Part shown: in pieces, positions 32,765 through 42,694 of the stretch
Numbering within the stretch: position 1 is the stretch's first letter
Layout of the letters: each line of letters begins with the position of its first letter
DNA from: Telluria beijingensis
GTDB lineage: Bacteria; Pseudomonadota; Gammaproteobacteria; Burkholderiales; Burkholderiaceae_D
NCBI RefSeq assembly: GCF_030770395.1
Contig: NZ_CP132480.1
Location: 3,915,759 to 3,979,758, forward strand
Direction of reading: 5' to 3'
Length of the DNA: 64,000 nucleotides
Notes under the pieces: generated by a model
What the model was told of the DNA's origin: nothing
What the model saw: the letters and a program-made list of their open reading frames with translations, nothing else
The model's database searches: none
Position numbers and translations under genes: made by a program

Positions 32765-35524
32765 TCAATCGAAGGCGTAGTTCACGCTGGCATAGAAGCG
32801 CCGCCCGCGCGGATCCGTATAGCTCGGATCGTAGCCCGACAGGAAGAAGTAGGCCTGGTTCGAATACGGCGGACTCTCGTCGAACAGGTTCTGCACGCCC
32901 GCGCGCAGCTTCAGGCGCGGCGTCATCACATACGCCGCCGACAGGTCCCACAGCGAGTACGACTTGACCTTGTTCTCCGCCACCACCGAGCCATCGTCGA
33001 TATTGATCGCCGTGTTCTGGTCGTCGTAGCCGCTCGACCAGGTGTTCTGCAGGCTGGCCGACAGAGGGCCACGTTCCCAGTCGAAGCTTACGGTATGCCG
33101 CCAGCGTTGCACCACGCCGTCGGTGACGAACTTGTTCAGGTTGCTGACAAAAGCGTCGCCTGGCGCGTTCTGGATTTCGGACGACAAGACATAGGTGCCG
33201 TTCAGGCGCCCGCCGAAGCGCCCCAAGGGCGTATCGACCCCGCGCACCGTCACCGCCAGGTCCAGCCCCTTGGCCAGCTGGGCGCCGCGGTTTTCCTTGC
33301 GCAGCTCGATGTAGTCGATCACGTCGTCTTCGTCGCGGTGCACCAGGCTGCCGTACTTGGCCAGGTTGCCGAGGATGATGTCGTCGCCGATCTCGCTGAT
33401 CAAGTCGGTGCGCTTGATGTTCCAGTAGTCGAGCGAGGCGCTCACATTGCGGCCGGCCGCGAACACGGCGCCCAGCGAGAACTGGCGGCTGCGCTCGGGC
33501 TTCAGGTCCACATTGCTGTAGCGGCGCGTGTCCCAGTTGTCGGCGCAGTCGGCGTAGTTGTTGTCGACCGTGGCGCAGTACACCGGGTCCGGCAGGGTCG
33601 CGGTGCTGCTGTAGACCGTAGGACGGAACAACTCGTTCGTGGTCGGCGCACGGAAGCCGCGGCCGGCGGAGGCGCGCAGCAGCAGCGCGTCAGTCGGGCG
33701 GTAACTGAGGCCGAGCTTGGGGCTGGCCGCGCCGCCGACTTGCTCGTAATGGTCGTAGCGCGCCGACAGCTGCGCTTCCCACTGCTTCGCGAACGGCACC
33801 AGCACTTCGCCATACAGGCCGGCGACATCGCGCTTGTCGCTGGTGGCGCGGCCGCCTTCCGGCGCGGCGTCGTTGTTGATGTTGTCGGAGAGGAGCAGGG
33901 CCGACGGATTGAAGTTGTTCTTCTCGCGGCGCACCTCGCCGCCGATCGCCACCGCCAGCTCGCCGCCGGCCAGCGGCATCAGGGCGCGCGAAAACTTGAC
34001 GTCGACGGCGTCCAGCGTGCCGCGCGCGCGGCGCACGACGTCGTCGACCTGGATGCTGTCGAGCAGGGCAAGGCCTTCGGGGCTGGAGGGGCCGAACGGA
34101 TTGATGCGGCCATCCAGGATGCCTTCCATCAGCTCGTTGTACAGCACATAGCCGTTGGTGTCGCGGTCCTTGACCGTGTTGACGCTGTGGTTGTAGGCGG
34201 TGTCGTAGTCCCAGCCGCCCACGGTGCCGCTCATGCCGACCACGAAGCGCATGCCTTCGCTGGTCAGTTCGCTGGTGCGCTGGCCGGCTTCGGACAGGCG
34301 CATGCGCAGTTCCAGTTCGCCCGGATAGTCGTCGTCCAGCTCTTCCAGGCCGGTGCCCACCAGTTGCGGCACCAGGCGGTAGTCGATATAGCCGGTCACG
34401 CGCGCCGACGAGCCGGTGTAGTACGACTTGGAGCGGCTCAGCGCCACCTCGGCATAGGCCTGGTGGCCGCCGCCGAGCTTCAATACGCCGCGGCTGAGCA
34501 GGCTGGCCTTTTCGGTCTTGGGATACAGCTCGGTGTCGCCCATGTAGTTATAGGTGCAGGCATCGACGCCGCCGGTGCCATCCGGCAGGTAGACGTTGGC
34601 CGGCGGCGCGCAGTCGGGCGCCGACAGGTTGATCAGGCGGTTCGTGATCGGGCGGCCGTTGATGGTGAAGCCGAGTTCCTGCAGGTGGTCGCGCTGGTTC
34701 GCGGTCAGGCGGATGTTCGCCGGGCCGGTATAGCCCGACAGCAGGTGGCCCAGGCGTTCCTCGACCCGCAGGCCGGGGATGAAGCTGCGCTGGCTCGTGT
34801 TCAGGGCATTGGTGCGCTGGAAGTCGGCCACCGCGAACACGTTATAACCGTCGCGTTCGAGGTCGCCCTTGCCGGCGCTGATGCTGGCGGTGCGCTTGCC
34901 GGCGCCGCCCTCGTCGGTGGTGCTGCCGTAGGCATTCAGTTCCAGGCCCTGGAAGTCCTTGCGCGTGATGAAGTTGATGACGCCGCCGATGGCGTCGGTG
35001 CCGTACAGGGCCGAGGCGCCGTCCATCAGCACTTCGACCCGCTCCAGCGCCGCGGCCGGGATGTTGTTCAGGTCGACGCCGCTGTCGTCGCCGGGAGAGG
35101 CGAAGTTGGCCATGCGCCGGCCATTGAGCAGCACCAGGGTCGACGAGGTGCCGATGCCGCGCAGGTTGGCGCTGTTGAAGCCGCGCTGGTCGCCGCCCAC
35201 GTTGATGCTGGCGCCGTCGGTCAGGCCGCCGACGTTGGCGGACACGCGGGCCAGGATTTCGGACGCGGTGGTGACGCCGGCTTTTTCGATCTCGGCGCGC
35301 GAGACGATCTGCACCGGCAGGGCGGTCTCCGCCTGCACGCGGCGGATGGCAGAACCGGTGACTTCGACCTTCGGCATGTCGGCCGGCGCGGTTGCGGGCG
35401 CCTCCCCGGTGGTCGTGGCGGGCGCTTCCTGCGCCAGCGCGACCGGCAATCCCGCGGCGACCCAGGCGCCGGCCAGCAGCGCGCCGCGTACGGCCCGCAC
35501 AGACATCCCCAACTTCAGCTTCAT
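32765..35524 (-). CDS. TonB-dependent outer-membrane receptor
   Basis: A ligand-gated outer-membrane transporter of 919 residues. After a signal peptide (GLPVALAQ) comes a TonB-box-like segment (KVEVTGSAIRR) and a plug domain with LRGIGTSSTLVLLNGRR and GASALYGTDAIGGVINFITRKDFQG. The barrel ends in NYAFD, with the terminal aromatic signal slightly changed. The type (long, with TGSAIRR) matches sugar or peptide receptors common in Oxalobacteraceae and Xanthomonadales; with the mannosidase cluster it may import mannooligosaccharides. AAGGA is 6 bases before ATG 35524, favouring it over 35527. Confidence 0.93.
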   Translation of the reverse strand: MKLKLGMSVRAVRGALLAGAWVAAGLPVALAQEAPATTTGEAPATAPADMPKVEVTGSAIRRVQAETALPVQIVSRAEIEKAGVTTASEILARVSANVGGLTDGASINVGGDQRGFNSANLRGIGTSSTLVLLNGRRMANFASPGDDSGVDLNNIPAAALERVEVLMDGASALYGTDAIGGVINFITRKDFQGLELNAYGSTTDEGGAGKRTASISAGKGDLERDGYNVFAVADFQRTNALNTSQRSFIPGLRVEERLGHLLSGYTGPANIRLTANQRDHLQELGFTINGRPITNRLINLSAPDCAPPANVYLPDGTGGVDACTYNYMGDTELYPKTEKASLLSRGVLKLGGGHQAYAEVALSRSKSYYTGSSARVTGYIDYRLVPQLVGTGLEELDDDYPGELELRMRLSEAGQRTSELTSEGMRFVVGMSGTVGGWDYDTAYNHSVNTVKDRDTNGYVLYNELMEGILDGRINPFGPSSPEGLALLDSIQVDDVVRRARGTLDAVDVKFSRALMPLAGGELAVAIGGEVRREKNNFNPSALLLSDNINNDAAPEGGRATSDKRDVAGLYGEVLVPFAKQWEAQLSARYDHYEQVGGAASPKLGLSYRPTDALLLRASAGRGFRAPTTNELFRPTVYSSTATLPDPVYCATVDNNYADCADNWDTRRYSNVDLKPERSRQFSLGAVFAAGRNVSASLDYWNIKRTDLISEIGDDIILGNLAKYGSLVHRDEDDVIDYIELRKENRGAQLAKGLDLAVTVRGVDTPLGRFGGRLNGTYVLSSEIQNAPGDAFVSNLNKFVTDGVVQRWRHTVSFDWERGPLSASLQNTWSSGYDDQNTAINIDDGSVVAENKVKSYSLWDLSAAYVMTPRLKLRAGVQNLFDESPPYSNQAYFFLSGYDPSYTDPRGRRFYASVNYAFD

Positions 35525-35653
35525 CATCGTCCTTGTGTAACTACAAAATAATCGACGATATTAAAGCGGCTGCTGTGCGGCGGGTGAGGTTCGATGACAA
35601 CTATCGTTGTCGGGATCGCGGAGTGTTGCGAATCTGGTACGCCCGAGCGAAGT

Positions 35654-36397
35654 TCAGGTGGCGCTGGCCGACCCCTGGGCAGTGTCCTCGTCACGCTTGA
35701 CGTGGACGATCGAGATATCGAAGTGGTAGCTCATGGCCGACACCGCGCCCATCGCGTCGCCGGCGCAGATGCGGTCGACCACCGCCTCGTGGGCGTCGAT
35801 CACGCGCGTCAATTCGCTTTCGCTGCGGCGATCATCGAAGTGGATGCTGGACGACGCTTCGACCGGGGTGCGCAGGGCGGCCAGCAGGATGCTGTTGAGC
35901 GGATTGCCGCTGGCCTCGGCGATCACGGTATGGATCGCCGTGTCGCAGGCGACCCGCCGTGCATGGTCGGAGCCGGCCGAGCGCATCTGCACCACCAGCT
36001 CGCGCAGCCGGCTGCGCTGCTGGGGCGTGGCGTAGCGCGCCGCCAGTTGCGCCGTCTGCAGCTCGATCGCGCGCCGGGTTTCGATGACGTGGGCCACGCT
36101 CACCTGGGCGGTGGTGAGCGCGTAGTCGAACACCTGGGCCAGCACGTGCGGGTCGATCGCCTTCAGGCGCGGCTTGCGTCCGCCCTCGATCTCGAGGATG
36201 CCGAGGGCGGCCAGCGTGCGATAGGCCTCGCGCACGCTGCCCCGGCTGACCTTGAGATCGAGCCCGATCTGGACCTCGCTCGGCACGGTGTCGCCCGGCC
36301 TGAGCTGCTCGCGGTTGACCAGGGCGAGCAGGTGGCGGGCCACCTGGGCCGACAGGGTGGGACGTTCGAGCGAGGGAAGTGGTGCGATCTGATTCAT
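35654..36397 (-). CDS. GntR family regulator, FCD (FadR-like) subfamily
   Basis: A regulator of 247 residues. An N-terminal winged helix (LRPGDTVPSEVQIGLDLKVSRGSVREAYRTL) is followed by an all-helical FCD domain whose metal ligands lie around CDTAIHTVIAEASGN and the helices containing DAHEAVVD and MSYHFDIS. FCD regulators bind organic acids. It lies 31 bases downstream of an MFS gene in a minus-strand series starting at 42518, so it probably controls that series. Operators of this family often contain TnTGATA cores, as seen at 42650 and 44833. Confidence 0.92.
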   Translation of the reverse strand: MNQIAPLPSLERPTLSAQVARHLLALVNREQLRPGDTVPSEVQIGLDLKVSRGSVREAYRTLAALGILEIEGGRKPRLKAIDPHVLAQVFDYALTTAQVSVAHVIETRRAIELQTAQLAARYATPQQRSRLRELVVQMRSAGSDHARRVACDTAIHTVIAEASGNPLNSILLAALRTPVEASSSIHFDDRRSESELTRVIDAHEAVVDRICAGDAMGAVSAMSYHFDISIVHVKRDEDTAQGSASAT

Positions 36398-36428
36398 CCA
36401 GGCAGGCTAACTTTTCTGAGGTTGGCTG

Positions 36429-37766
36429 TCAAACCGGCCGCTCCACGGAAGCCTGCGGCGCCGCCGACAGCGCCGGGTAGACCCGGCCGATGCGGCGCGA
36501 CAGGACCCAGAAGAAGGTGCCGGTCAACAGATTGATGAGGGCGACGCAGGTCATCGACAGGCGCAGGCCATCGACACCGCTCGCATTGAAGGCGTCGCTG
36601 AGAACGCCGACCAGCAGCGGGCCCATGCCCTGGCCGATCACCACGCCGATGACGCCGATGATCGCCACCGCGGTGGCGCGCGCCGCCGGCGTTACCAGGT
36701 CCTGCACGGTGCCGAATACCGGGCCGGCCAGGGTGCCCGCCGCCAGGAAGGTCACGAACAGCAGCGCCATCGCGAGCATCGGGTGCGGCACATAGAAGCT
36801 GCCGATCAGCGGCACCAGCACCGCCCAGCTGATGCAGGCCGAATAGCGCGCGCCCCAGGTGCGCGAGCCTTTCGCATACTTGACCGTCAGCTGGCCGCCG
36901 ACCAGCGCGCCGATGCCGCTGGCCAGGCCGACGCCCAGGCCGAGCCCGAGGCCGATCGCCATCGGCGTCATGCTGAAGGCGCGTTCAAAATAGCTGGGCA
37001 GCCAGGCCGAGACCGAACCGGCCAGGCCGACAAAGGCGAAGGCGAACACCAGCATGAAGAAGCAGCGCAGGTCGCCCAGCTGGGTCCAGACGCTGCTGGC
37101 CAGCGCGGAGGACGGGGGCGGGTCCAGGCGCAGCGGTTCGCGCACCGTGAAATGGAAGATCAGGGCCATCACCATGCCGATCGCGCCCAGGATGACGAAG
37201 CCCATGCGCCAGCCGACGGTCTGCACCAGGATGCCGCCGCCCAGCAGGCCGCCCATCATGCCCAGGTAGACGCCGCAGAAGTGCACGCCGAAGGCGCGCC
37301 CGCGCAGCTCGCGCGGATAATAGTCGCTCAACATCGAATGCGAGGCCGGCACGCAGCCGGCTTCGCCGACGCCGACGCCGATGCGGGCCGCGAGCAGGAA
37401 CATGAAGCTGGTGGCCAGGCCCGAAATGCCCGTCATGAAGGTCCACACCACGAAGCTCAGGGAAATGATCCACTTGCGGTTGCCGCGGTCGGCCAGGCGC
37501 GCCAGCGGAATCGACACCAGGCCGCCGAGCAGGGCGAAGGCCAGGCCGGTCATCAGGCCGAGCTGGGTGTCCGACAGCAGGAATTCCCTCTTGATCGGCT
37601 CCATGAACATCGTGATCACGACCTTGTCCACCGAGCACATGAAGCCCACTACGGCCAGCGCCACCAGCACGTAGGTGCGGTAGGCCGGGCTGAATTGCGG
37701 GGTCGCCGCCGGGACTGGATCTTGCGCCAGCACGCCAACGTCCATCGTATTCGTCATCGGTTTCAT
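36429..37766 (-). CDS. MFS transporter, spinster-like type
   Basis: An inner-membrane carrier of 445 residues with twelve predicted helices. The loop LADRGNRKWIISLS between helices 2 and 3 and VGEAGCVPASHSMLSDYYP near residue 135 mark the MFS fold of the spinster/phthalate-type group. The start overlaps the previous stop by 4 bases. Likely imports an organic acid made from the compound handled by the adjacent hydrolase and receptor. Confidence 0.9.
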   Translation of the reverse strand: MKPMTNTMDVGVLAQDPVPAATPQFSPAYRTYVLVALAVVGFMCSVDKVVITMFMEPIKREFLLSDTQLGLMTGLAFALLGGLVSIPLARLADRGNRKWIISLSFVVWTFMTGISGLATSFMFLLAARIGVGVGEAGCVPASHSMLSDYYPRELRGRAFGVHFCGVYLGMMGGLLGGGILVQTVGWRMGFVILGAIGMVMALIFHFTVREPLRLDPPPSSALASSVWTQLGDLRCFFMLVFAFAFVGLAGSVSAWLPSYFERAFSMTPMAIGLGLGLGVGLASGIGALVGGQLTVKYAKGSRTWGARYSACISWAVLVPLIGSFYVPHPMLAMALLFVTFLAAGTLAGPVFGTVQDLVTPAARATAVAIIGVIGVVIGQGMGPLLVGVLSDAFNASGVDGLRLSMTCVALINLLTGTFFWVLSRRIGRVYPALSAAPQASVERPV

Positions 37767-38839
37767 GCCGCCACCTCCACATCGGTCGCACTAGTTCGGA
37801 GCGGCGCCCAGGCAGCAGGCTCCGTGTCCATGAAGTGGCGCAGCACGCCGGCCCACAGGCCTGCGTCGGCGCCGGAAGCGAAGTGGCCCTTGTCGCTGTC
37901 GAGCACCAGGCAGGACCAGTCGCGCGCCGCCGGCAGGGCGGCCACCTCGCGCGCCAGCGCGGGCGAAAACACCTCGTCGGTGCGCGAGACGACATACAGC
38001 ACGGGCGCGCGGATGGCGTCCAGCCGGTCGCGCAGGTCGAAGGTCTCGGCCGCCGCCATCAGGACCACCAGCGAGAGCGGGTCGAAGCTGCTTGCCCATT
38101 CGCGCGCCAGGCGGGCGACTTCGCGGGCGCGCACCTCCGCTTCCGGAAAACGCGGCGACAATTCGGCGTCGACGCCGTAGCGCGCCAGGGTGGCGCTGCG
38201 CATCGTCGTCAGGCAGTCGAGCAGGGCGTCGCGGTCGCCAGCGCGCCAGGCGTCCCAGCCAGGGTCGGCCTCGAGCGTGGACAGGATGGCGCGCGCGGCG
38301 CCGGGCGCACCCGGATGCCAGGGGGCGCCAACGGCGGCGACCACCCGCTCGACCAGATCAGGGTAGCTGACTGCCCACTGGAAGGCCTGGTAGGCGCCGA
38401 ACGAGGGACCGGCCACGGCGGCCAGGCGGCGCACGCCTAACGCATCGAGCAGTTGCTTCTGGGCGGCGACGATGTCGGCCACGGTCAGGTCGGGGAAGGC
38501 CAGGCCGTAGGGGCGGCCGCTGGCTGGATCGATGCTGGCCGGGCCGGTCGAGCCGTAGGAAGAGCCGAGCATGTTGGGGCACACCACGAAGTAACGATCG
38601 CTGTCGATCGGCATGCCTGGCCCGACCAGTTCGCTCCAGGAGCCTTCGGCCACGTTGGCGTCGGCGTCGAGCATGGCCGGTCCGGTGGTATAGCCGTGCA
38701 GGACCAGCACGGCGTTGTCGCCGGCCGCATTGAGTGTGCCCATGGTGCGGTAGGCGGTGGTCGGCGCGGCCAGGCGCGCGCCGCTGGCCAGGAGCAGGTC
38801 CGGCCCGGTGTGGTAGTGCAGGGTATCGTGCGGGTTCAT
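37763..38839 (-). CDS. Alpha/beta hydrolase of the MetX (homoserine O-acetyltransferase)-like group
   Basis: A protein of 358 residues. LNAAGDNAVLVLHGYTTGP carries the oxyanion strand, GPSFGAYQAFQWAVSYP the nucleophile Ser, SRTDEVF the Asp and DKGHFAS the His. The layout is that of MetX, but it lies in a transport/catabolic set with no methionine genes, so an esterase or acyltransferase acting on the imported compound is more likely. It begins 8 bases after the TonB receptor stop. Confidence 0.85.
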   Translation of the reverse strand: MNPHDTLHYHTGPDLLLASGARLAAPTTAYRTMGTLNAAGDNAVLVLHGYTTGPAMLDADANVAEGSWSELVGPGMPIDSDRYFVVCPNMLGSSYGSTGPASIDPASGRPYGLAFPDLTVADIVAAQKQLLDALGVRRLAAVAGPSFGAYQAFQWAVSYPDLVERVVAAVGAPWHPGAPGAARAILSTLEADPGWDAWRAGDRDALLDCLTTMRSATLARYGVDAELSPRFPEAEVRAREVARLAREWASSFDPLSLVVLMAAAETFDLRDRLDAIRAPVLYVVSRTDEVFSPALAREVAALPAARDWSCLVLDSDKGHFASGADAGLWAGVLRHFMDTEPAAWAPLRTSATDVEVAA

Positions 38840-38847
38840 GGTCGTCC

Positions 38848-41061
38848 TCAGAAGCGGTAGGTGAGGTCGGCGCCGATGGTGCGCGGCGCGATGACGGCCG
38901 CGCCGAACGGGCTGCCGGCCGGACTCAAGCTCTGCGACTTGAGGTAGGTGACGCCGTCGCTGTCGGTCAGGTTCTTGCCATAGAAAGCCAGGCGCCAGTT
39001 GCCGTTCTCGATGCCGCCGCTGAGGTTGAACATGGTGTAGGACCCCACGTCGCGCGCGGCCCGCTGGCTGAAGTCCGAGCGGCGCTCGCCCGTGTAATTG
39101 AGCGTGGCGCCGGCGTAGGCGTTCCAGCCTGCGGCCACGGCCCAGCGGTAGTTGGCGCCGAGGGAGCCGGTGAGCTTGGGCACGAAGGGCAGGCGGTCGT
39201 CGTCCAGGCCGCCCGCGGCGGGCGCCGGTTCCGTCAAGCTGGCGTCGGTGTAGCCGACCGCGCTGCGCAGCGACAGGCCGGCCGCGGGGAACCAGGACAT
39301 GGCCAGTTCGGCGCCGCGGCTGGTGGCGGCGCCGCCGTTGACGAAGAAGTTGAAGCCGGCCGCGCTGGTCTGGATCTGGATATCCTTCCACTCGGTGCTG
39401 AACAGGGCGGCTTCGAGCGATACCCGGCCGCCCAGCATCACCGACTTGTAGCCGACCTCGTAGCTGGTGAGGGTGTCGGGCTGGAAGGTCAGCGGCGCCA
39501 GCGTCGCCGCGGTCGGCGGCACCGCATTCGGCCCGCCCGGGCGGAAGCCGGTTGCCACCCGCGCATACAGGGCGTCGTCCGGTGTCGGCTTGTAGCTGGC
39601 GCTGGCCAGGTAGGTCGTCTTGTTCTTCGACGAGCCCGAGTCGATCAGCACCGGCACCGGCCCGACCAGCAGGCCGCTGTAATCCTGGATGTAGTCCTGG
39701 TCGTCCTTGCCGTGGCGGATGCCGGCGATCAGGTCGAGCTGCGGCGTGAGCGCCCAGGTGGCGTTGGCGAACACCGAGTATTCCTTGTAGCGGGTGTCGA
39801 TCGAGGCCTTGGCGATGCTGGGCAGCGGCAGGTTGGCGCCGGTGGTGGTGGAGAAGGTGCGGAAGCCCGGGATCCGGTTTTCGCTCTCTTCCCTTGTGTA
39901 ATACAGCCCGCCTTCGACGTCAAGCCGCTCCTCGAACGCGCTGGTGCGCAGACGCAGTTCCTGCGAGACGCGGCGGGTGGACGTGCCTTGGGCGTACTGG
40001 ACTCCCAGGTCGGGGATGCCGAACAGCGGTCCCAAGGCGGCGCCATAGCCGGGCGTGGCGTCCAGGCCCTGCGAGGCGTCGACCTTCTGCACGGTGGTCG
40101 AAGACACCAGTTCGAAGCGCCCGAGCTGGCCGTTGATGGTGAGGTTGGCGACATCCAGCTTGGCGGTCGAGATCTCGTCGGCGAAGCGCCGCTGCATCAG
40201 TTCGCCGTATAGCGGACGCTGGGTGTCCGGGTCGACGTCGACCAGGGTGTTACCTAGCGACTTGACCCGCTGCGTGAGCGCGAAGGCGCTGAGCTTCCAG
40301 TCCGGATTGATCAGCCAGTTGAAGGCGATGCGGCCGCCCTCGACCTTCGACTCGTTGACGTCCTTGCGGCCATTGGTCTGGTCGATGTAGCCCGCGTCCG
40401 TGCGGCTGAAGGCCGACACCCGCAGCGCCATGTCGTCGTCGCCCAGCGGGATGTTGAGCGAGGCGCGCCCCACCTTGCCGTTGCCGCCGCCCTTGACCGC
40501 ATTGCCGCCCAGAGTGACGCTGCCGCGCAGCTTGCGGTAGTCGGGGGCGGACGTGACATAGCGCAGCAGGCCGCCCATCGCGCCGGCGCCGTACAGCGTG
40601 CCTTGCGGGCCTTTGAGGATCTCCACCCGCTGCAGGTCGGCCGGATCGATGTCCGGCGTCACGGAGCTGCCGGCGGCATAGGCATTGACCGAACCGATCG
40701 GCGCCTCGTCGACATAGAACGCCGTGGTGGAAGCCGATTGCGCGACGCCGGTCGTGATGCCGCGCAGGGCGACCTGGGTGAAGCCCTGGCGGAACGAGGA
40801 CAGCGACATGCCCGGCACCTGCGCCGCATAGTCTTCGAGCCTGACCTTGCCGTCGCGGGCCAGCTGCTCGGTATTGACTGCGGTGACCGAGGCCGGGACG
40901 TCGAGCGCGGCCTGTTCGCGCTTCTGCGCGGTGACGACCACCTTGTTGAGGCCCTCGTCGCTGACGGTCTGCTGGGCGGATGCGGGCAACGCCGCGAAGG
41001 CGCAGGCGAGCGATGCCGCCGTGGCGACGGCGGTGCGGGAAAAGCGCGGTGCGTATGGCAT
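38848..41061 (-). CDS. TonB-dependent receptor
   Basis: An outer-membrane receptor of 737 residues. Signal peptide to PASAQ, then LNKVVVTAQKREQAALDVPASVTAV (the common TonB-box/plug entry), QVALRGITTG and VEILKGPQGTLYGAGAMGGLLRYVT in the plug. The C-terminus IGADLTYRF ends in the aromatic residue recognised by the barrel assembly machinery. Sequence type resembles receptors of sphingomonad and Oxalobacteraceae catabolic clusters for aromatic or ester compounds rather than siderophore receptors. It lies between the FAD-linked oxidase and the hydrolase on the same strand. Confidence 0.93.
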   Translation of the reverse strand: MPYAPRFSRTAVATAASLACAFAALPASAQQTVSDEGLNKVVVTAQKREQAALDVPASVTAVNTEQLARDGKVRLEDYAAQVPGMSLSSFRQGFTQVALRGITTGVAQSASTTAFYVDEAPIGSVNAYAAGSSVTPDIDPADLQRVEILKGPQGTLYGAGAMGGLLRYVTSAPDYRKLRGSVTLGGNAVKGGGNGKVGRASLNIPLGDDDMALRVSAFSRTDAGYIDQTNGRKDVNESKVEGGRIAFNWLINPDWKLSAFALTQRVKSLGNTLVDVDPDTQRPLYGELMQRRFADEISTAKLDVANLTINGQLGRFELVSSTTVQKVDASQGLDATPGYGAALGPLFGIPDLGVQYAQGTSTRRVSQELRLRTSAFEERLDVEGGLYYTREESENRIPGFRTFSTTTGANLPLPSIAKASIDTRYKEYSVFANATWALTPQLDLIAGIRHGKDDQDYIQDYSGLLVGPVPVLIDSGSSKNKTTYLASASYKPTPDDALYARVATGFRPGGPNAVPPTAATLAPLTFQPDTLTSYEVGYKSVMLGGRVSLEAALFSTEWKDIQIQTSAAGFNFFVNGGAATSRGAELAMSWFPAAGLSLRSAVGYTDASLTEPAPAAGGLDDDRLPFVPKLTGSLGANYRWAVAAGWNAYAGATLNYTGERRSDFSQRAARDVGSYTMFNLSGGIENGNWRLAFYGKNLTDSDGVTYLKSQSLSPAGSPFGAAVIAPRTIGADLTYRF

Positions 41062-41117
41062 GAGTGTCTCCGAATTTTTTATGGTGTATTGTGCCGCGGT
41101 GCTACTGGACTGCCTGT

Positions 41118-42518
41118 TCAGCCAAAGATCTTGCCGGGGTTGAGAATGCCGTTCGGGTCCCAGGAGCGCTTGATCGACTGCATCAGGTCGACGACCTCGG
41201 CGCCGTATTCGAGCAGCAGCTTGGACTTCTTGCCCATGCCGATACCGTGTTCTCCGGTGCAGGTGCCGCCGACCGCCAGCGCGCGCTCGACCATGGCGGC
41301 GTAGACCCGGTCCACGGCGGCATGTTCGTCGGGGCGGTCCGGCATCGGCATGAACAGCACATGGAAGTTGCCGTCGCCGACGTGGCCCAGGATCGGCGCC
41401 ACCAGGCCTTCGGCGTCGATCAGCGCGCGCGCTTCGGCCACGCTGCTCGCCAGGGCCGACATCGGCACGCAGATGTCGGCCACCACGCTGGTGCACCCGG
41501 GGCGCAGGGCGAGGGCGGCGAAATAGGCCAGGTGGCGCGCATGCCACAGGCGCGAGCGGTCCTCGGGACGGGTGGCCCATTCGAAATTGGTGCCCCCGTG
41601 GCCGGCGGCGACGTCCTGCGCCAGTTCGGCCTGTTCCTTGACCGCCAGCGGCGTGCCGTGGAATTCGAGGAACAGGGTCGGCATCTCGGCCAGCCCCAGG
41701 TTGGACAGCAGGTTGCAGGCGCGCACCTGGTGCTCGTCGAGGAATTCGATGCGCGCGAACGGCACGCCCGACATCGACAGCTCGGTCACCGCGTCGACCG
41801 CGGCTTCGAGGGTCGGGAAGGCGCAGCTGGCGGCCGCCACCTCGGTCGGCAGCGGATGCAGGCGCAGGGTGATTTCGGTGATCACGCCGAGCGTGCCTTC
41901 GGAGCCGGTCATCAGGTGCACCAGGTCGTAGCCGGCCGACGACTTGCGCGCGCGGGTGCCGATCCGGACCAGGCGGCCGTCGGCCAGCGCCACTTCGAGC
42001 GACTGCACGTTGTGGGCCATTGAGCCGTAGCGCAGCGTGGTGGTGCCCGAGGCGCGGGTGGAGACCATGCCGCCGATGGTGGCGTTGGCGCCCGGATCGA
42101 CCGGGAAGAACAGGCCGGTGCCCTTCAGGTGGGCATTGAGCGCCTCGCGCGTGATGCCTGGCTGGACGATGCAATCGCTGTCCTCGGGATGGATCGCCAC
42201 CACCGCGTCCATGCGCGACATGTCGATGCACACGCCGCCGAACGGCGCGCTGACGTGGCCTTCGAGCGAACTGCCGGCGCCGAAGGCGATGACCGGCACC
42301 CGGTGTTCATTGCACAGCGCGAGGATGGCGCAGACCTCGTACTTGTCGAGCGGCCAGACCACGACGTCGGGCGCCAGGCTGGTGGCCAGCCCTTCGCCGC
42401 GCGCATGCTGTTCGCGCACGGCCTGAACGATGCTGACGCGCTCGCCGAGCCGTTCCTGCAGGGTCGCGAGCACCGTGTCGACGGCGCCAAACTGGGTGAA
42501 AGGGTGTCTCGAACTCAT
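41118..42518 (-). CDS. FAD-linked 2-hydroxyacid dehydrogenase (GlcD/D-lactate dehydrogenase type)
   Basis: An oxidoreductase of 466 residues. The FAD-binding PCMH fold has VIAFGAGSSLEGH near residue 75 and DPGANATIGGMVSTRASGT near 140; the C-terminal part has HVGDGNFH and GEHGIGMGKK, which hold metal and substrate ligands. These enzymes oxidise D-2-hydroxyacids such as D-lactate or glycolate and pass electrons to quinone. Two copies of a shared 17-bp motif lie in the divergent promoter behind it. Confidence 0.92.
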   Translation of the reverse strand: MSSRHPFTQFGAVDTVLATLQERLGERVSIVQAVREQHARGEGLATSLAPDVVVWPLDKYEVCAILALCNEHRVPVIAFGAGSSLEGHVSAPFGGVCIDMSRMDAVVAIHPEDSDCIVQPGITREALNAHLKGTGLFFPVDPGANATIGGMVSTRASGTTTLRYGSMAHNVQSLEVALADGRLVRIGTRARKSSAGYDLVHLMTGSEGTLGVITEITLRLHPLPTEVAAASCAFPTLEAAVDAVTELSMSGVPFARIEFLDEHQVRACNLLSNLGLAEMPTLFLEFHGTPLAVKEQAELAQDVAAGHGGTNFEWATRPEDRSRLWHARHLAYFAALALRPGCTSVVADICVPMSALASSVAEARALIDAEGLVAPILGHVGDGNFHVLFMPMPDRPDEHAAVDRVYAAMVERALAVGGTCTGEHGIGMGKKSKLLLEYGAEVVDLMQSIKRSWDPNGILNPGKIFG

Positions 42519-42574
42519 GCTGTTTTCCTCGGCTGATTGTTGTGACTGCGAACCGAGAATACGCGCGGGGTTTT

Positions 42575-42600
42575 AACCTGTCAAACATGTTTGATATGTT
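42575..42600. promoter_or_regulatory. Candidate operator with TCAAACATGTTTGA palindrome
   Basis: AACCTGTCAAACATGTT and AACATGTTTGATATGTT overlap here around the perfect 14-bp palindrome TCAAACATGTTTGA (42581-42594). Both resemble the AACCTGTATGATAGGTT site at 44833. The location is 57 to 82 bases before the FAD-dehydrogenase start. Confidence 0.5.
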
Positions 42601-42649
42601 TTTGTAGCTTCGTTGGCAGTCACTAAGGTATTTTCAGTTTCAACTGGAC

Positions 42650-42666
42650 TACCTGTATGATATGTT
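42650..42666. promoter_or_regulatory. Candidate operator upstream of the alpha/beta hydrolase
   Basis: TACCTGTATGATATGTT matches the 17-bp site at 44833 in 15 of 17 positions and ends 28 bases before the hydrolase start codon, overlapping where its promoter should be. Confidence 0.5.
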
Positions 42667-42694
42667 ATCCATAAAAAATATTATTGGAGACTCT

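Noticed and set aside
37763..38839. Methionine biosynthesis MetX
   Set aside because: The fold fits, but no met genes are near and it is embedded with a receptor and carrier, so only a MetX-like hydrolase is called.
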